Source: Congeria kusceri
Lineage: Eukaryota > Mollusca > Bivalvia > Myida > Dreissenidae
NCBI GenBank assembly: GCA_027627225.1
Contig: JAPFQT010000034.1
Location: 1-64,000 of the forward strand
DNA: 64,000 nucleotides
Direction of reading: 5' to 3'
Position numbers and translations under genes: made by a program. The notes below the pieces were generated by a model. It was not told the origin of the DNA, did no database searches, and worked only from the letters and a program-made list of their open reading frames with translations. Numbering within the stretch: the first letter of the stretch is position 1; each line of letters starts with the position of its first letter. Shown here piece after piece: positions 48,071 to 59,560 of the stretch.

Positions 48071-48879
48071 AGTATTTGGTTACTGCAAAATTTTGCACTT
48101 AAATATTAGTTTAATTTAAGCAAGTTTATCCCACAGATCCAATACAGTTGGTTTAAACGAGCACTGATAATAGGCATGTTTATGTATCTTGAATGTTTAT
48201 TATGTAGGAGATGTTCATTATTTTATCACTATTGTCAGTACCTTTTGCTATGATTGATTTATTAGTTCTATATACTTCTATATATTTTAAATCTAATCCA
48301 ATGAATAACTCTGGTAAATATTATGCAATCTTCAATAACAAAAAGCCTAAGCGAGACAACTCCTGTCCTAAAATACATGCCTGGTAAACTGACTAACCCA
48401 ACTTGACAACACACTGACAACTTACATTTAAACTTTAAAGGGAAAAGGGCCTCAATGGGGCAATTTATTAAAATAGTCTGAAATTTTGATATAAATACTG
48501 GCATATAAAATAATGGTTAAAACACGGAAAAGAACACGGAAAAGAGTGTATGCATCCTGAGATACAAATCAACATATAATTTATAACCAATCTTTTGTCG
48601 ACATAGTCCCTTTTAATTAAAAAAATGCAGAATGTTAGCACTCAACTGATGCAGCAACTTTTTTTAAGGTTTTACTTTTTTTACTAACTTTTCTGAAAAG
48701 ATCAACTTCATTTGAAGGCATCTGAACGTATATGTCAGGTTTTTTCAACTTCCAACCAGTGTTTATAGAGAAAATGCTTAAAGCAAAATGTTCACAATGA
48801 ATGATGTACAATGAACAAATGACCACGGACGATTAGGCCAAATGAAAAAAAAAAGGTTTGCAACTGTAGGAAATCAAAT
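48071..48879. other. Unannotated upstream stretch
   Basis: AT-rich; short ORFs without domains. It may include untranslated leader or promoter sequence of the TRIM-like gene. Confidence 0.4.
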
Positions 48880-49858
48880 TTTATCTATCAATTTTTATGG
48901 TCATACGCAAACTGTGTAAGTTTGGTCAACATTGAATCAAAAATCGTGTGTGCAAGAAATTGATTGATAAATTGTTGATGTGTTTTTCCAAACGCATGGG
49001 ACAATAACGGTGTTTCTGTCTCGATCATGCTTATATTCGTCTTTACCTGTAGTCTTAGGTTCATATACAAACTGTCCACAATTGGTAAAGATTGGATGAA
49101 AACATGAAGTCTCTATCCTGAATAATGTCCATTTTTGTGTACTTTTTTCACAAACAAAGGGCAATAAATCTGGTGTTTGTGGCCCGATTTTGCTTACATT
49201 TGACTTCACCTAAATGATCATAAACAAACTGTGCAAGATTGGTGAAGATGGGATGAAAAATGAAGTCTCTATCCCGAGTAATGTCCATTTTTGCACAATT
49301 ATTACAAAAACAAAGGGCAATAACTCTGGTGTTTCTGGTCCAATCTTGCTTATATTCACCTTCAACTGTAATCTTATGGTCATAGACAAACTGTGCAAGA
49401 TTGGTGAAGATTGGATGAAAAATGAAGTCTCTATCCTGAATAATGTCCATTTTTGTACATTTTTTTAAAATAAACAAAGGGCAATAACTCTGTTGTTTGC
49501 AATATGATATGGCCCATTATTGGCGTCTGCTGAGATCTGATGGTCATACACAAACTGTGACAGTTTGGTTAAGATTGGATGGAAAATAAAGTCTGCCTTT
49601 TGGACAAAAACATTTTTGCACTTGTTTGCATGAAAAAAGGCAACAACTCTAGTGTTACTGGTGTGATCCGACCCAATAACAATCCCGTCCCAGATTTTAT
49701 GGTCATGCACAAACTGTGTAAGTGTGGTTAAGATTGGATAAAAAGTGAAGTCTCCAGTGTGAGAACGAACCCAAGTGTTGACAGCACACGGACGATGAAC
49801 GACTCAGGAGGTCCCCTATACCAATAGCTCACCAAGCACTTCCTGCTCAGGTGAGCTA
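48880..49858 (+). mobile_element. Core-repeat element D
   Basis: Six units of about 165 bp share 'caaagggcaataactctggt', 'aaactgtgcaagattggtga' and 'gaagtctctatcctgaat'. The 3' end, 49827-49858, is the AGCTCACC..GGTGAGCT hairpin. The expected 5' AACAAGAGGGCC end was not found. It is followed with no gap by element F2. Confidence 0.65.
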
Positions 49859-50310
49859 ACAAGAGTCTGTTTTTGATAAACACACATGCCCCCAGTTGGT
49901 GCTGTATAGCCCATTTCTTAGTCTTAATTAGGTCAAGGTAAAAGTGAGGTTGGGCGATATTTGTGGATTGGGAATGGTCACAAGTAACAACTGTGTAAAT
50001 ATCCAAGTGTTGTAGTAAGTGGTGTTGGTGGTAGACAAAACGGTAAAATCTAGTTAACCAAGAAATGGTACTTTTGAATTATTACAAGTCCAATTTAGTT
50101 CAAGGTCAAGGTCAAAGTGAGTTTGGGTCATATAGGTGGACTGGGGATGTTCATAAGCAAAAACTGTGTGTCTAAGTGTTATAGCAAGCGGTGTTGGTGC
50201 TAGACGAAACGGTAAAATATACTTATGTGTCACTGACGGACGGACAGAAGGACGGACAGACAGGACAATCATTGTATGTCTCCTGCATCAAGATGGCAGG
50301 GGTATTAAAA
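49858..50310 (+). mobile_element. Core-repeat element F2
   Basis: It starts 'aacaagagtctgtttttgat' and ACACATGCCCCC, and ends 'atggcaggggtattaaaa', a decayed GGGGGCAT end. Two core units match F1. Confidence 0.65.
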
Positions 50311-50473
50311 CTCAATCCAGACTCTAACTCTAACTTACTTTTTTGAGAAAGTTGCCCAAAACACTATTTTGTATAGATTACAATAACTCACAATTCGAGA
50401 TAAGATGAGTTAAAAGTGTTTAACAGCATGTCACTGCGGCAGCTCCTGTTGGTGATATCAATGTTATCTTACC

Positions 50474-50613
50474 TCTGCAAAGACCTTGGGTTGCAATCCT
50501 CATTTTGAAATATCCCAACTGTGGTCTCCAGGTACAAGTCTGGCTCCAGTTCAACTCTCTCTGCTTACAGAAATTGAGTCCCTGGCTGACCAATCTGTCC
50601 TTTGTACATCACT
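50474..50613 (-). pseudogene. Exon-like segment with one in-frame stop, unidentified
   Basis: The minus strand starts after acceptor 'gtccccttacag' and ends at a good donor (GCAGAG then gtaaga). One frame covers the whole 140 nt: MYLPVMYKGQIGQPGTQFL, a single TAA, then ERVELEPDLYLETTVGIFQN. The peptide on both sides of the TAA looks like real protein, so the stop may be a C-to-T change in a CAA codon or an assembly error. The phase matches the candidate exon 51169-51267 if spliced directly. No family recognised. The 3' border is copied at 59098. Confidence 0.4.
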
Positions 50614-50698
50614 GGCAGGTACATCTGTAAGGGGACATCAAATGTGTACAGGCAACCGAATAAAAAGGGAACTCATAGTTGTTTTGTTCATTAGAATA

Positions 50699-51120
50699 AA
50701 GCACAAGCTGTAAAACAGGTATGCCCCACTCTAGGTTGAAAGTAATCTTTCAAATAGCGGAAAAAGCTCAAAAGACTAAAATACCAATTTAATATAAATT
50801 AAGGGCCATAACTCAGCAGTTCTTGGGACAATTGGTTGATTATCAAACTTGGTTGAGATATTATACCCGCAAACAATTTTCATCAAGTTTGGTAAAGATG
50901 AGATGAAAACTTTTTGACTTATAGAGCGAAAAAGAAAAGGGTCTACCGACCGACCAACCATTAGCGAACCGAAATACCCAACATGATCTAACATCAAGTT
51001 TGGTAAAGATGAGATGAAAACTTTTTGACTTATAGAGCGAAAAAGAAAAGGGTCTACCGACCGACCAACCAACATTAGCGAACCAAAATACCCAACATGA
51101 TCTAACATACAGGCTTTTAA
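50699..51120 (+). mobile_element. Core-repeat element I, with 111-bp direct duplication
   Basis: It begins 'aagcacaagctgtaaaacag' and 'gtatgcccca', like element H. It contains 'gggccataactcagcag'. The segment starting 'catcaagtttggtaaagatg' is duplicated at 50881-50991 and 50992-51102, each ending with a run of 'gaccgaccaacc'. The long minus ORF through it is not a gene. Confidence 0.6.
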
Positions 51121-51168
51121 ACATTTATAAATACTGCTTGATAACATATGTACAATTGCATAATACAC

Positions 51169-51267
51169 TTGGAGTATTCCACGACAACCCCAGGTTCCAG
51201 GCCTGCTGAACAGTTGGTCTGTTACTGTGAGGATCATGTCCACAGCCTCTCCCTCGGTCTCCTCAGC
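51169..51267 (-). other. Exon-like segment, unidentified
   Basis: The 99 nt are open in one frame (33 codons) reading AEETEGEAVDMILTVTDQLF and SRPGTWGCRGILQ. The acceptor is 'gtagttgccag'; the donor CCAA|gtgtat is weak. Codon use and GC content stand out from the AT-rich flanks. It would join in frame to 50613-50474. I do not recognise the protein. Confidence 0.4.
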
Positions 51268-51369
51268 CTGGCAACTACATAATAGAAGATAATCATGGTG
51301 AACGTAGAAATCAAATGCAAACAGTGATTGCAATCTTTTATAAACAATTTTTATCAACTATAGTTTACT

Positions 51370-51671
51370 AAATCTGCTATGGTTATGTTTTTGCTGCATT
51401 GTTTTGTTTCATGTTTGTCTTTTTGTGCGGAACAACCCATGTATATGAACGTATATCTTATGTGAATTATTTTCGAAATAGTACATTACATATATATATT
51501 GATTAAACCTCTATTAATAATGTTTCTGCGCCTGCAAGTGTCATCGGTGACCAGTGTTTATGTTATTAAATTTATACAGTTTTGTTAATTGTGTGAAGAA
51601 ACAAGGCCTTAACTTTAAACAATGATTCAATATTAATTATTTGTAAATTTGGAAGTACATATGAAGCGGGT
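51370..51671. other. Unannotated stretch
   Basis: AT-rich; nothing recognised. Confidence 0.4.
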
Positions 51672-51815
51672 CGTGGGAAAACCAGTCTTAATGCATGTGC
51701 GTAAAGTGTCGTCCAGGACGGCACTTTCCGCTTTTGTGGTATTTTCTGTTTCAAAGAAGTCTCTTCTAAACATATATCCACTTTACGCACATGCATTAAG
51801 ATTGGTTTTCCCACG
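51672..51815. mobile_element. Foldback MITE with 37-bp arms
   Basis: Arms 51672-51708 and 51779-51815 are inverted copies (36 of 37 bases match), containing TTAATGCATGTGCGTAAAGTG and its complement. The loop carries 'gtcgtccaggacgg' and 'cactttccgcttttgtgg'. Similar palindromic repeats are, from memory, abundant in some bivalve genomes. Confidence 0.75.
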
Positions 51816-53028
51816 GCGCGCCTTATATCAATTTAATGCAAACCTGTTAGCCTTTAATAGGGCAATTGCTGACAAAAGTTAGTAGATCTTAACTAACTGC
51901 TAGAACATTCCTGGAAATCATTCTATGTTTGGAGATGGGCTCTGCTTTGTTAGGGTCTACAAAATTCACAGGTTGGAGCAATGTCTGTAAAATCTCTGTT
52001 CTATGTATATTGTTAAAACAAAATATTCTAAACATAATTTTAAGGAGTTAATCCAACAATCTGAACGTAGATCAAGACATAGTAATAACCCATTACTTCA
52101 GTTTATGACAAATATATTACCATTTCATCTGCTTAAAAAATCAACACCTTTGGTCCCTGGCAAAAACTTCTTCATAAAGAGCAGTTAGCATAGTGTTAAG
52201 CAATTAAGTAATAAATATCATGAATTAATATGAATGAATGGGTAAAACCCATCCATCAAAGGAGGTAACTTGTTACAAAAAAATGTTGTGCATGGTTCTA
52301 AAACAATTATATTTGTCACTTGCCAAACACATTTTTTGCGTCATTAACACAGCACATCTATGGATAAATTATTCATTTTACCATCCAGTTGACGTTATAC
52401 TATATGAGAGGACTGCAGCAAAACTTTCCATTCAAGCACGGCATAAGTTTTCTTTATGAGTAATAATACACACATCATCTTGGCACACAGTGCCAAATCA
52501 TAAATGCAATAACAAAGAAATGCTTTAAAATAATAGGAACAGATACACTGGCAAGGGCGGATCCAGGATTTCTGGTTCAGTGGGGGTAAACTTTTGTTTT
52601 ATCATGCAGTTATAACCCCTTTATTTTGTCTGTGGGTCTGCAGTGATCAGCTACAGATCCTTTTCAAAGATACATGATAAATCTTTGCACATCATCATTA
52701 TAATAATCATCACCAACATCATGAAATCATATTATGTTTCAAAGACATGTTCATCTGTATGTAATGCACCTGTTATGGCAGTAGATTGCTCTTGTTTGAT
52801 GCGTCTGTCCAATAAATAGATCTTTGACATTCAATGTTATATATATATCAGGAACATCAGATTCTTTAAACATGTAAAATCTGCAGCTGACTACATTCAA
52901 ACACACACTCATTGAGAACTACTTGTATTACTCATTAACTGAGGTGTAATGGTCTCTTTTCGAAGTGAATGTCATTAAATAACATTCACAGTCATGCTCA
53001 TCAATTGTCTTCAAATGTGCTTTGCACT
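51816..53028. other. Unannotated stretch
   Basis: Short ORFs without domains. Near 52553 'gcaagggcggatccaggatt' resembles a DNA-transposon end but no partner was found. Confidence 0.4.
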
Positions 53029-53990
53029 GTCGGTTTTTTTTTTCATCGAAACTAAATAATGGACAAACAGATGAACATGTTTTTTATACGAAATATTGTA
53101 AATATATTTTGTATGATTGCGTAGTGAAATAATATGACAAATGATTAAGACATTGTGTCTATTTCGCTGACATAGGGTGCTGGAAAAAAATATGGAATCG
53201 ACAGCAATTGGAGCCAACATTTTGGACACACCTCAAATTGATTACTTAATATCTTTTGTACGAATAAATAAAACAATATAAAATTGTGAGTGATTGCTAA
53301 TGGAACATTGAATAAATAGTTTGTCAATTTAAATTTTTTGGAACTAACCATTAATTGAGACAAAACTGTTCAACTTAGAAAGTAGTCATTGATTTGTCTT
53401 GAAGTTCGACTATAAGTCATATTTATTCAAAAAGTATAAATGAAATAAATAATGAAAAGTACAAACACGTTATATATTAAAAATATAGTAAACGCGTTTC
53501 GACAAAGCATCGGGTTTTTTTTTTCATCGAAACAAAGTAATGGACAAACGGACGAACATGTTTTTTATACAAAATATTGTAAATATATTTTGTATGATGG
53601 CGTAGTGAAATAATATGACGAATGATTCTGACATTGTGTCTATTTCGCTGACATAGGGTGCTGGAAAAAAATATGGAATCGCCAGCAATTGGAGCCAACG
53701 TTTTGGACACACCTCAAATTGATTACTTAATATCTATTGTATGAATAAATAATACAATATAAAATTGTGAGTGATTGCTAATGGAACATTGAATAAATAG
53801 GTTGTCAATTTAAATTTTTTGGAACTAACCATTAATTGAGACAAAACTGTTTAAATTAGAAAGTAGTCATTGATTTGTCTTGAAGTTCGACTATAAGTCA
53901 TATTTATTCAAAAAGTATAAATGAAATAAATAATGAAAAGTACAAACACGTTATATATTAAAAATATAGCCAACGCGTTTCGACAAAGCT
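53029..53990. repeat. 481-bp tandem duplication
   Basis: 53029-53509 and 53510-53990 are nearly identical (for example 'agcaattggagccaac' at an offset of 481). Similar 70-codon minus ORFs in both copies have no domain and are not called. Confidence 0.9.
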
Positions 53991-54052
53991 CATCAGGGCA
54001 TAATACAATAAATCATAACGTCATTTCAATTATGAAGTCAGAATGACATCAT

Positions 54053-54250
54053 TTCTACAGTACACGTAAGAAATCGCTGGAGGCAGGATAAGTCGGGTAT
54101 GGTTCTACAGTACACGTAAGAAATCACTGGAGGCAGGCTAGGTCGGGTATGTTTTACTGTAAGAAATTGCTGGAGTCAGGCTAGGTCGGGTATGTTTCTA
54201 CAGTACACGTAAGAAATCGCTGGAGGCAGGCTAGGTCGGGTATGTTTTAC
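54053..54250. repeat. Tandem repeat of about 55 bp, four copies
   Basis: Units share 'tctacagtacacgtaagaaa' and 'gctaggtcgggtatg'. One copy is truncated to about 37 bp. Confidence 0.85.
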
Positions 54251-54639
54251 TGACGTTGATGTGTATCTTTGACCAAACTGAATTTGTCCACAAAAAAGTA
54301 TGTAAAACATATTGATGAACTCCCCAAAAATGAACATAATATTATTGCTAAATTGAAGAAACTTTGACTCAATTATATTTGATTTGCTACAAGTAAAGGA
54401 CAACACTGTAACATGACCTGATAATAACACAATTTCCAATGCTCACAGATAAATCTTCAAATGTTGCCACTAAATTTCCAACAATTATGATTACAAAGCA
54501 AATACCAAACAAATATGAGACCACTACAAAGATCTGCCTTTGTATTGAAATGTCCTTCAGTGAAGCTAGCAGCCTTTGCAAAATCACAGCTATAGCAAGG
54601 ACGTAAAAACACAATGGTAGCATTCAAGGTGTTTGCAAT

Positions 54640-55075
54640 TTTGTATGTTATTATGATTATACTAAGCGGAAACCATTTTCTATTTTTAGCCATGGTGACC
54701 TTGACCTTTGACCTGTTGACCTTAACATGTATAGGCGTCTTCATTTCCTCCCAAGTAAACAGCATACCAACTTTCATGATCGTAGGTAAAAGCATTCTCA
54801 AGTTATTGATCAGAAAACCGTTTTTCTATTTTTAGCAATGGTGACCTTGACCTTTGACCTGTTGACTTCAAAATGAAGAGGCGTCTTTCTTTCCTCCCAA
54901 GAAACCAGCATACCAACTTTCATGATCGTAGGTCAAAGCATTCTCTAGATATCGTGCAGAAACAAAATGGTCTACAAACATTCCGACCATCCGACCATCT
55001 ACCGACACACCGACCGACAGACAAGTGCAAATCAAGATATCCCCACTTCTTTGAAGGGGGGCATAAAAATTGTGT
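54640..55075 (+). mobile_element. Core-repeat element G
   Basis: Two units of about 190 bp share 'ttctatttttagc' and 'atggtgaccttgacc', and 'cagcataccaactttcatga'. The 3' end is 'ggggggcataaaaa' after a run of 'gaccatccgaccat'. The core resembles that of element E, whose 5' end belongs to another terminal type. Confidence 0.6.
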
Positions 55076-56183
55076 ATTTTTGATAATTTTCATTCGTTAC
55101 GACATGTTGGAATTGCCTACTGATCATTAACATACTTTAAACACAGCACCCTTTATCAATATGTCCAATACAGATTTTGATGTCGTACTTGCATTGAACT
55201 GACTTAGTTTTAGTATTACAACCATTACAACAATTTCGATCAAGGCATTCATTGGTTTCGACATGAATGGTTTAGGTCTTGAGTGTATCGTGAAGAACAA
55301 AGTATATAAAGGCATTTCAATAGGTTGTATTTTTTAAAGGACAGAATGATGAGAACTGGTTACTGAACAAGTTTGTTCCTCAAACAATCTGTAATATCTG
55401 ATATCTAAAATAAATATGAACAAAGAGCTATAAAATGGTATATTATATTGATCCATTGTGTAAATTCCCATTCTGAGTGGGTTTAACCGCTGGCGAATCT
55501 TCTTAAAGATCCTATTAAAAATATTGTAACTTAAAGTGTACATAATGAAAAAAAAAGTATAATGAAGATTTTGGTTATTTGATCAGGACCATTTTACGCA
55601 AAGGAATTCATTGACTAGGGCAATCTCTGTTTGGAGCTATTCAAGATTTTGTAGCATCTATTGATCAGTTTTCAAACATCATAATTGGACCACAGAACGT
55701 TATAAGGCATATTATTTCCGCTAAATTTGTTAGCATTTTCTATCAACTGAATGGATCTAAGTAGCACTGGTAATATGCTCAAGAGAAATATGTTAATAGA
55801 TGTGTGATTGTGCTTTTATACATTTACAATTGCTTTCACATTTAATACCTATAAATACTAAAAAATTAAGTCTTTATGTTTTCTTTAGATCCAGAAAAAG
55901 ATGCATATATTACAAACATGTTTGCAGTAGATGCAACAAACATGGAGGGATTTTCTATTTTAAAGCATGCGGTACACGAAGAACAATTATAAATGGACAT
56001 GGAAGAATTCTCAAATATACAAAAATCATGAGAGAGCGAATTCCTGCTTATGCTTTATATTTTTACCGAATTAAAACTTTGACAGACTGTGTAGGACCAC
56101 AATTATTTCACAGATGCTCACTCATTGATCAAGTCAGACCAGCATTATGAAAATTATAGTAGAATCATGATTTATTTTTTTTT
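55076..56183. other. Unannotated stretch with a 116-codon ORF
   Basis: The ORF at 55800-56150 (plus) includes YKHVCSRCNKHGGIF and ends before a stop. It shows no recognised domain. Its AT-rich codon use matches non-coding flank. I do not call it a gene. Confidence 0.4.
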
Positions 56184-56742
56184 AGTCGAATTGTGATTAT
56201 ACTAAGTCACGGGACCGCTGTGAGGACTCGTATAATCACATTTTCCATATAATCACATCTTTCTTAAAAAAATATGGAACATCGTTCTATAATTTCAGTA
56301 TTGCTGCATAATAACTATAATAACTAGTTGAATTTAAATAATTATTCAAAAAATATTATCTTATTAACAATATACATATTGTAATCATGCTTGTGTGAGA
56401 TTTTGCCTAAATTATGCAATGCCCTATCAGATAAATTTGTAGCATAGTGTTTCTCAACTTCCATGCGGTATTAAGCGAAACACAGGATAGTGGCTGTCAC
56501 TCGATGAGGTGTCAAAACATCCCCTTGTCAGTGATTCGTATAATCGCATCTTTTTCACACATATTTAATTGTCATCTGACCATGATAATTGTTTGTATAA
56601 TTGCATTTCGGGTATAAACGCGATTAAAAGATCATTTTTCACATTGAATAAAGATGGCAAAACGACAGGACTGCAGCTGTTGTTCGTAGTACGTCATCAT
56701 TTCATATAATCGTAATTTGCATAATCGTGATTTCACTGTACA
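56184..56742. mobile_element. pogo/mariner-like MITE
   Basis: The right end reads, in reverse complement, CAGTGAAATCACGATTATGC. The left end reads AGTCGAATTGTGATTATAC, a diverged inverted copy, and TA adjoins both ends. 'tataatc(a/g)ca' phrases recur inside. No transposase. Confidence 0.5.
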
Positions 56743-56807
56743 TGTATACACAAATAACTATCGATTGTAACCACAATAAATTGTTGATATTTTAAAAACT
56801 GTAAACA

Positions 56808-57330
56808 AAAACAATATTCTGTGTTTGATAAAAACACATGCCTCTGGTTGGTGCTGGATAGCCCATTTCTTAGACCAAATTAGGTCAAGGTCAAAGTGAG
56901 GTTGGGTGATATGAGTGGATTGGGAACGGTCATAAGTAACAACTGTGTAAATATCCAAGTGTTGTAGTAAGCGGTGTTGGTGCTAGACGAAACGGTAAAA
57001 CCTAGTTAACCAAGAAATGGCACTTTTGAATTATTATAAGTCCAAATTAAGCCAAGGTCAAAGTGAGGTTGGGTGATATGGATGGATAGGGAATGGTCAT
57101 AAGCAACGACTGTGTAAGTATCAAACTGTTGTAGTAAGCGGTGTTGGTGCTAGATGAAACAGTAAAATCTACTTAATCTTGTCACGGACGGTTAGGTCGG
57201 AAAGATGATAGGTGATAATCGTGTTGGTGCTAGACGAAACGGTAAAATCTACTTTACCATGTCAAGGACAGAAGGACAGACAGGACGATCACTATATGCC
57301 TCCTTCATCAAGATGCCGAGGGCATAAAAA
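56808..57330 (+). mobile_element. Core-repeat element F3
   Basis: It starts 'aacaatattctgtgtttgat' and 'aaaacacatgcc', and ends 'agatgccgagggcataaaaa'. Three units match the F1 core ('gtgctagacgaaacgg'). Confidence 0.7.
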
Positions 57331-57813
57331 ACTCTCGCCTTATTTTTTTATATTTAAACAAAACAATACACCCATATAGAAACACAGCACAGCTTATAAA
57401 ACATATACAACAGTTTCTCACGAAATGCGTCTCCCATTTAAATGCATTATACAAAAAATGTTTGTGTGATGCAAACAAATGCGGAATTTTCAAATTATTA
57501 ATATCAACCCATCAGCATAATAACCAACACTAATTACCCTTCTGTGCCAAAAGAAAACTTTCCACCTTATCTGTAAACATCTAAAATACCTGTAATGTTC
57601 AACAAACTTTGTTTTGAAGGCGTTAATGGGAGCTATGCTAGCTGCATTTTCAAACTTACTCATTTGGGTTAGTACACAACATAGTAGAACTTATGGATAC
57701 AGATTCATGCAGGACATTTCTTTAGAATGCTAAAATCACCTATTTGTTTCGATAAGACTTAAGAAAGTGTGTTACTTCTTGCATATTATGTCAATTTCTC
57801 TTGTTTTGGTTAT
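57331..57813. other. Unannotated stretch
   Basis: AT-rich; nothing recognised. Confidence 0.4.
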
Positions 57814-58098
57814 AGGGACTTGCTCACAGATTTTCCTATTTTTAAAAATATTCTACTAAACATCTAAACTGGAAATACTAAAGCACCTTAACTAAAGAGC
57901 TCAAGTATTATAACAAGTAAAGCATAATCAAACAAATATAAAGTACCACCACAGGATATCGAAACAAAAACCTCCAAATCACAAGTCAGTGCATATTTAC
58001 TTAATGTCAGCAATTCATGCGTTCTTTTTAACAATTTTCGTTAATTTTCGGAATCTGTGACAAAAATTGCTAATTTGACATTTTGTCACAAAGTCCCT
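57814..58098. mobile_element. Small element with AGGGACTT inverted ends
   Basis: The left end AGGGACTTGCTCACAGATTT and right end (reverse complement) AGGGACTTTGTGACAAAATG share the first eight bases and a similar CACA/TGTG block. The ends are like those of 33813-36175. Inside is 'aatctgtgacaaaaatt'. Probably a MITE. Confidence 0.5.
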
Positions 58099-58252
58099 TT
58101 CAGTTTTCAATGACAAGTACCAGTAAATCTGTAACTGGGTAAACTTAATAATTGTTCATATTTCCTTAATGTTTACGTCTATTCCACAAGGTCAGCCACT
58201 AGAAAAGATTTTATGGACAAATGGGAGAAATAAACACAAAATTAATACTCAC

Positions 58253-58335
58253 ATTTGAAATATCGACTCCATATGCCATTCTTAATGGGAGACTGGGTAA
58301 TACGTTGGCGAGAACTTTTTCATAATATTGGAGGC
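58253..58335 (-). other. Exon-like segment, unidentified
   Basis: The minus strand is bounded by 'caaatgacag' and a good donor, CAAAT|gtgagt. One frame reads YEKVLANVLPSLPLRMAYGV. The plus strand is also open here (ORF 58255-58488), so strand and reality are uncertain. No family recognised. Confidence 0.3.
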
Positions 58336-58499
58336 CTGTCATTTGTCCACAGAACCATATTTAAAGTGGAATCATTCGAGCAAATTCACATCCCTACAAT
58401 ACACGATTTCTGTATTGAGTTTATGATTGAGATATTTAAAATGTTAGCAGACGCAGGTACTGACAATGGTCAAAATATCATCGAATAAGCTTTCTGGCT

Positions 58500-59080
58500 T
58501 GTGATCTGTGACCCGTAGAGATAAAATAAAAATTAATCAACTTGCAAATGGCAATATGCACAAGGCTTGGCACAAAGTTTTTAAACACATCTGGTGAGAG
58601 AGCAGGTGGCCACAAGTCACTAAATAATCATTGGAGTGGAGCAATCCAATGATATGCACATCAAGGCTCCACATGGTGAACATTTGTGGCAAGTTATCTG
58701 GACATATATGAAGAATTTTAATTCATTAAAATTAGGCATTGCGAGGAACAAGCACAGTAAATTGCACAACCCACTCAAACTGATTCAACTAAATAAGCCA
58801 ATAATATGCACAATTAGGCTTGGTACTGACCTCCATACAACCAAGCTACCAATATACAACACACAATATCAAATGTGGATTTGCTAGACAATTCTGTAAC
58901 AATGAACATCTTTGCCCAGTTTTTCAGCAGTTAAAGAAAGTTGTTAAAATCAAAATATTGATAACGAGCAACAGATGACAAACAACTGACGACGGACAAT
59001 GACTGACCAAAATATCTCACACTTGATTGCGATCATACTACATTAGGTTGGCAAGCCACTGAGACAGTGACTGCTGCTGA
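58500..59080. repeat. Degenerate core-repeat remnant
   Basis: The phrase 'tccacatggtgaacatttgt' at about 58668 matches repeat J at 32690-33050. The end has 'cgacggacaatgactgacca', like other core-repeat ends. Boundaries are unclear. Confidence 0.4.
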
Positions 59081-59150
59081 TATCAATGTCATCATACCTT
59101 GGTAAGACCTTGGGTTGAATTCTCGACTTGACAACTATCACAACCACAGT
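59070..59150 (-). repeat. Diverged copy of the exon border at 50474
   Basis: The minus strand reads 'caacccaaggtctta' and then a donor-like gtatga followed by 'tgacattgatatcag', matching the 50474 border (caacccaaggtctttgcag, gtaaga, 'taacattgatatcac'). The coding frame is not kept. Confidence 0.45.
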
Positions 59151-59189
59151 GACTTCCAACCAAGTAAGAAGAATGTAAACAGCTTTAAC

Positions 59190-59560
59190 AATGTCGTCTG
59201 CAAAAAATTCATGTGATTATGTTAGGTCGAGTGGATTGGAGGAATTTTATGCATCCACCATTTATATTTACGGATATCAGCCATGAACATACAAATTATA
59301 CCAGTTATAACCGAGTTATTATACTTGGGGGTTCATAGGTTGCTTTATTTGTATTTTCCTAGACAATTGCTGCTATTTTTCAAATGTCTATAAAAGCATT
59401 TTGTTAAACACGCTGAGTGAAATACCATGTCTTCTGCATCTGCATAAAATTACTCACGCAGCAATTTTTTTGGACGGATTTTGTGGACGGATTTTGCGAA
59501 TGCGAACAACGGTTCAACATTTTTCACAATGTGGATACAGACATATGGAAAAGCAACAAT
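59190..59560. repeat. Diverged repeat shared with 45460-45870
   Basis: Second copy of the repeat noted in TRIM intron 1, with the same ordered phrases. The ORF at 59417-59611 falls in it and is not called. Confidence 0.5.

Noticed and set aside
50776..51357. 193-codon minus ORF as one gene
   Set aside because: Its second half is the duplicated core-repeat element I. Only the 51169-51267 part looks coding.
52550..52600. Transposon end 'gggcggatccaggattt'
   Set aside because: No inverted partner or target duplication was found nearby, so it is not called as an element.
53011..53710. Two similar 72-77 codon minus ORFs suggesting a duplicated gene
   Set aside because: They come from the 481-bp duplication, have no domain, and the frame is very AT-rich.
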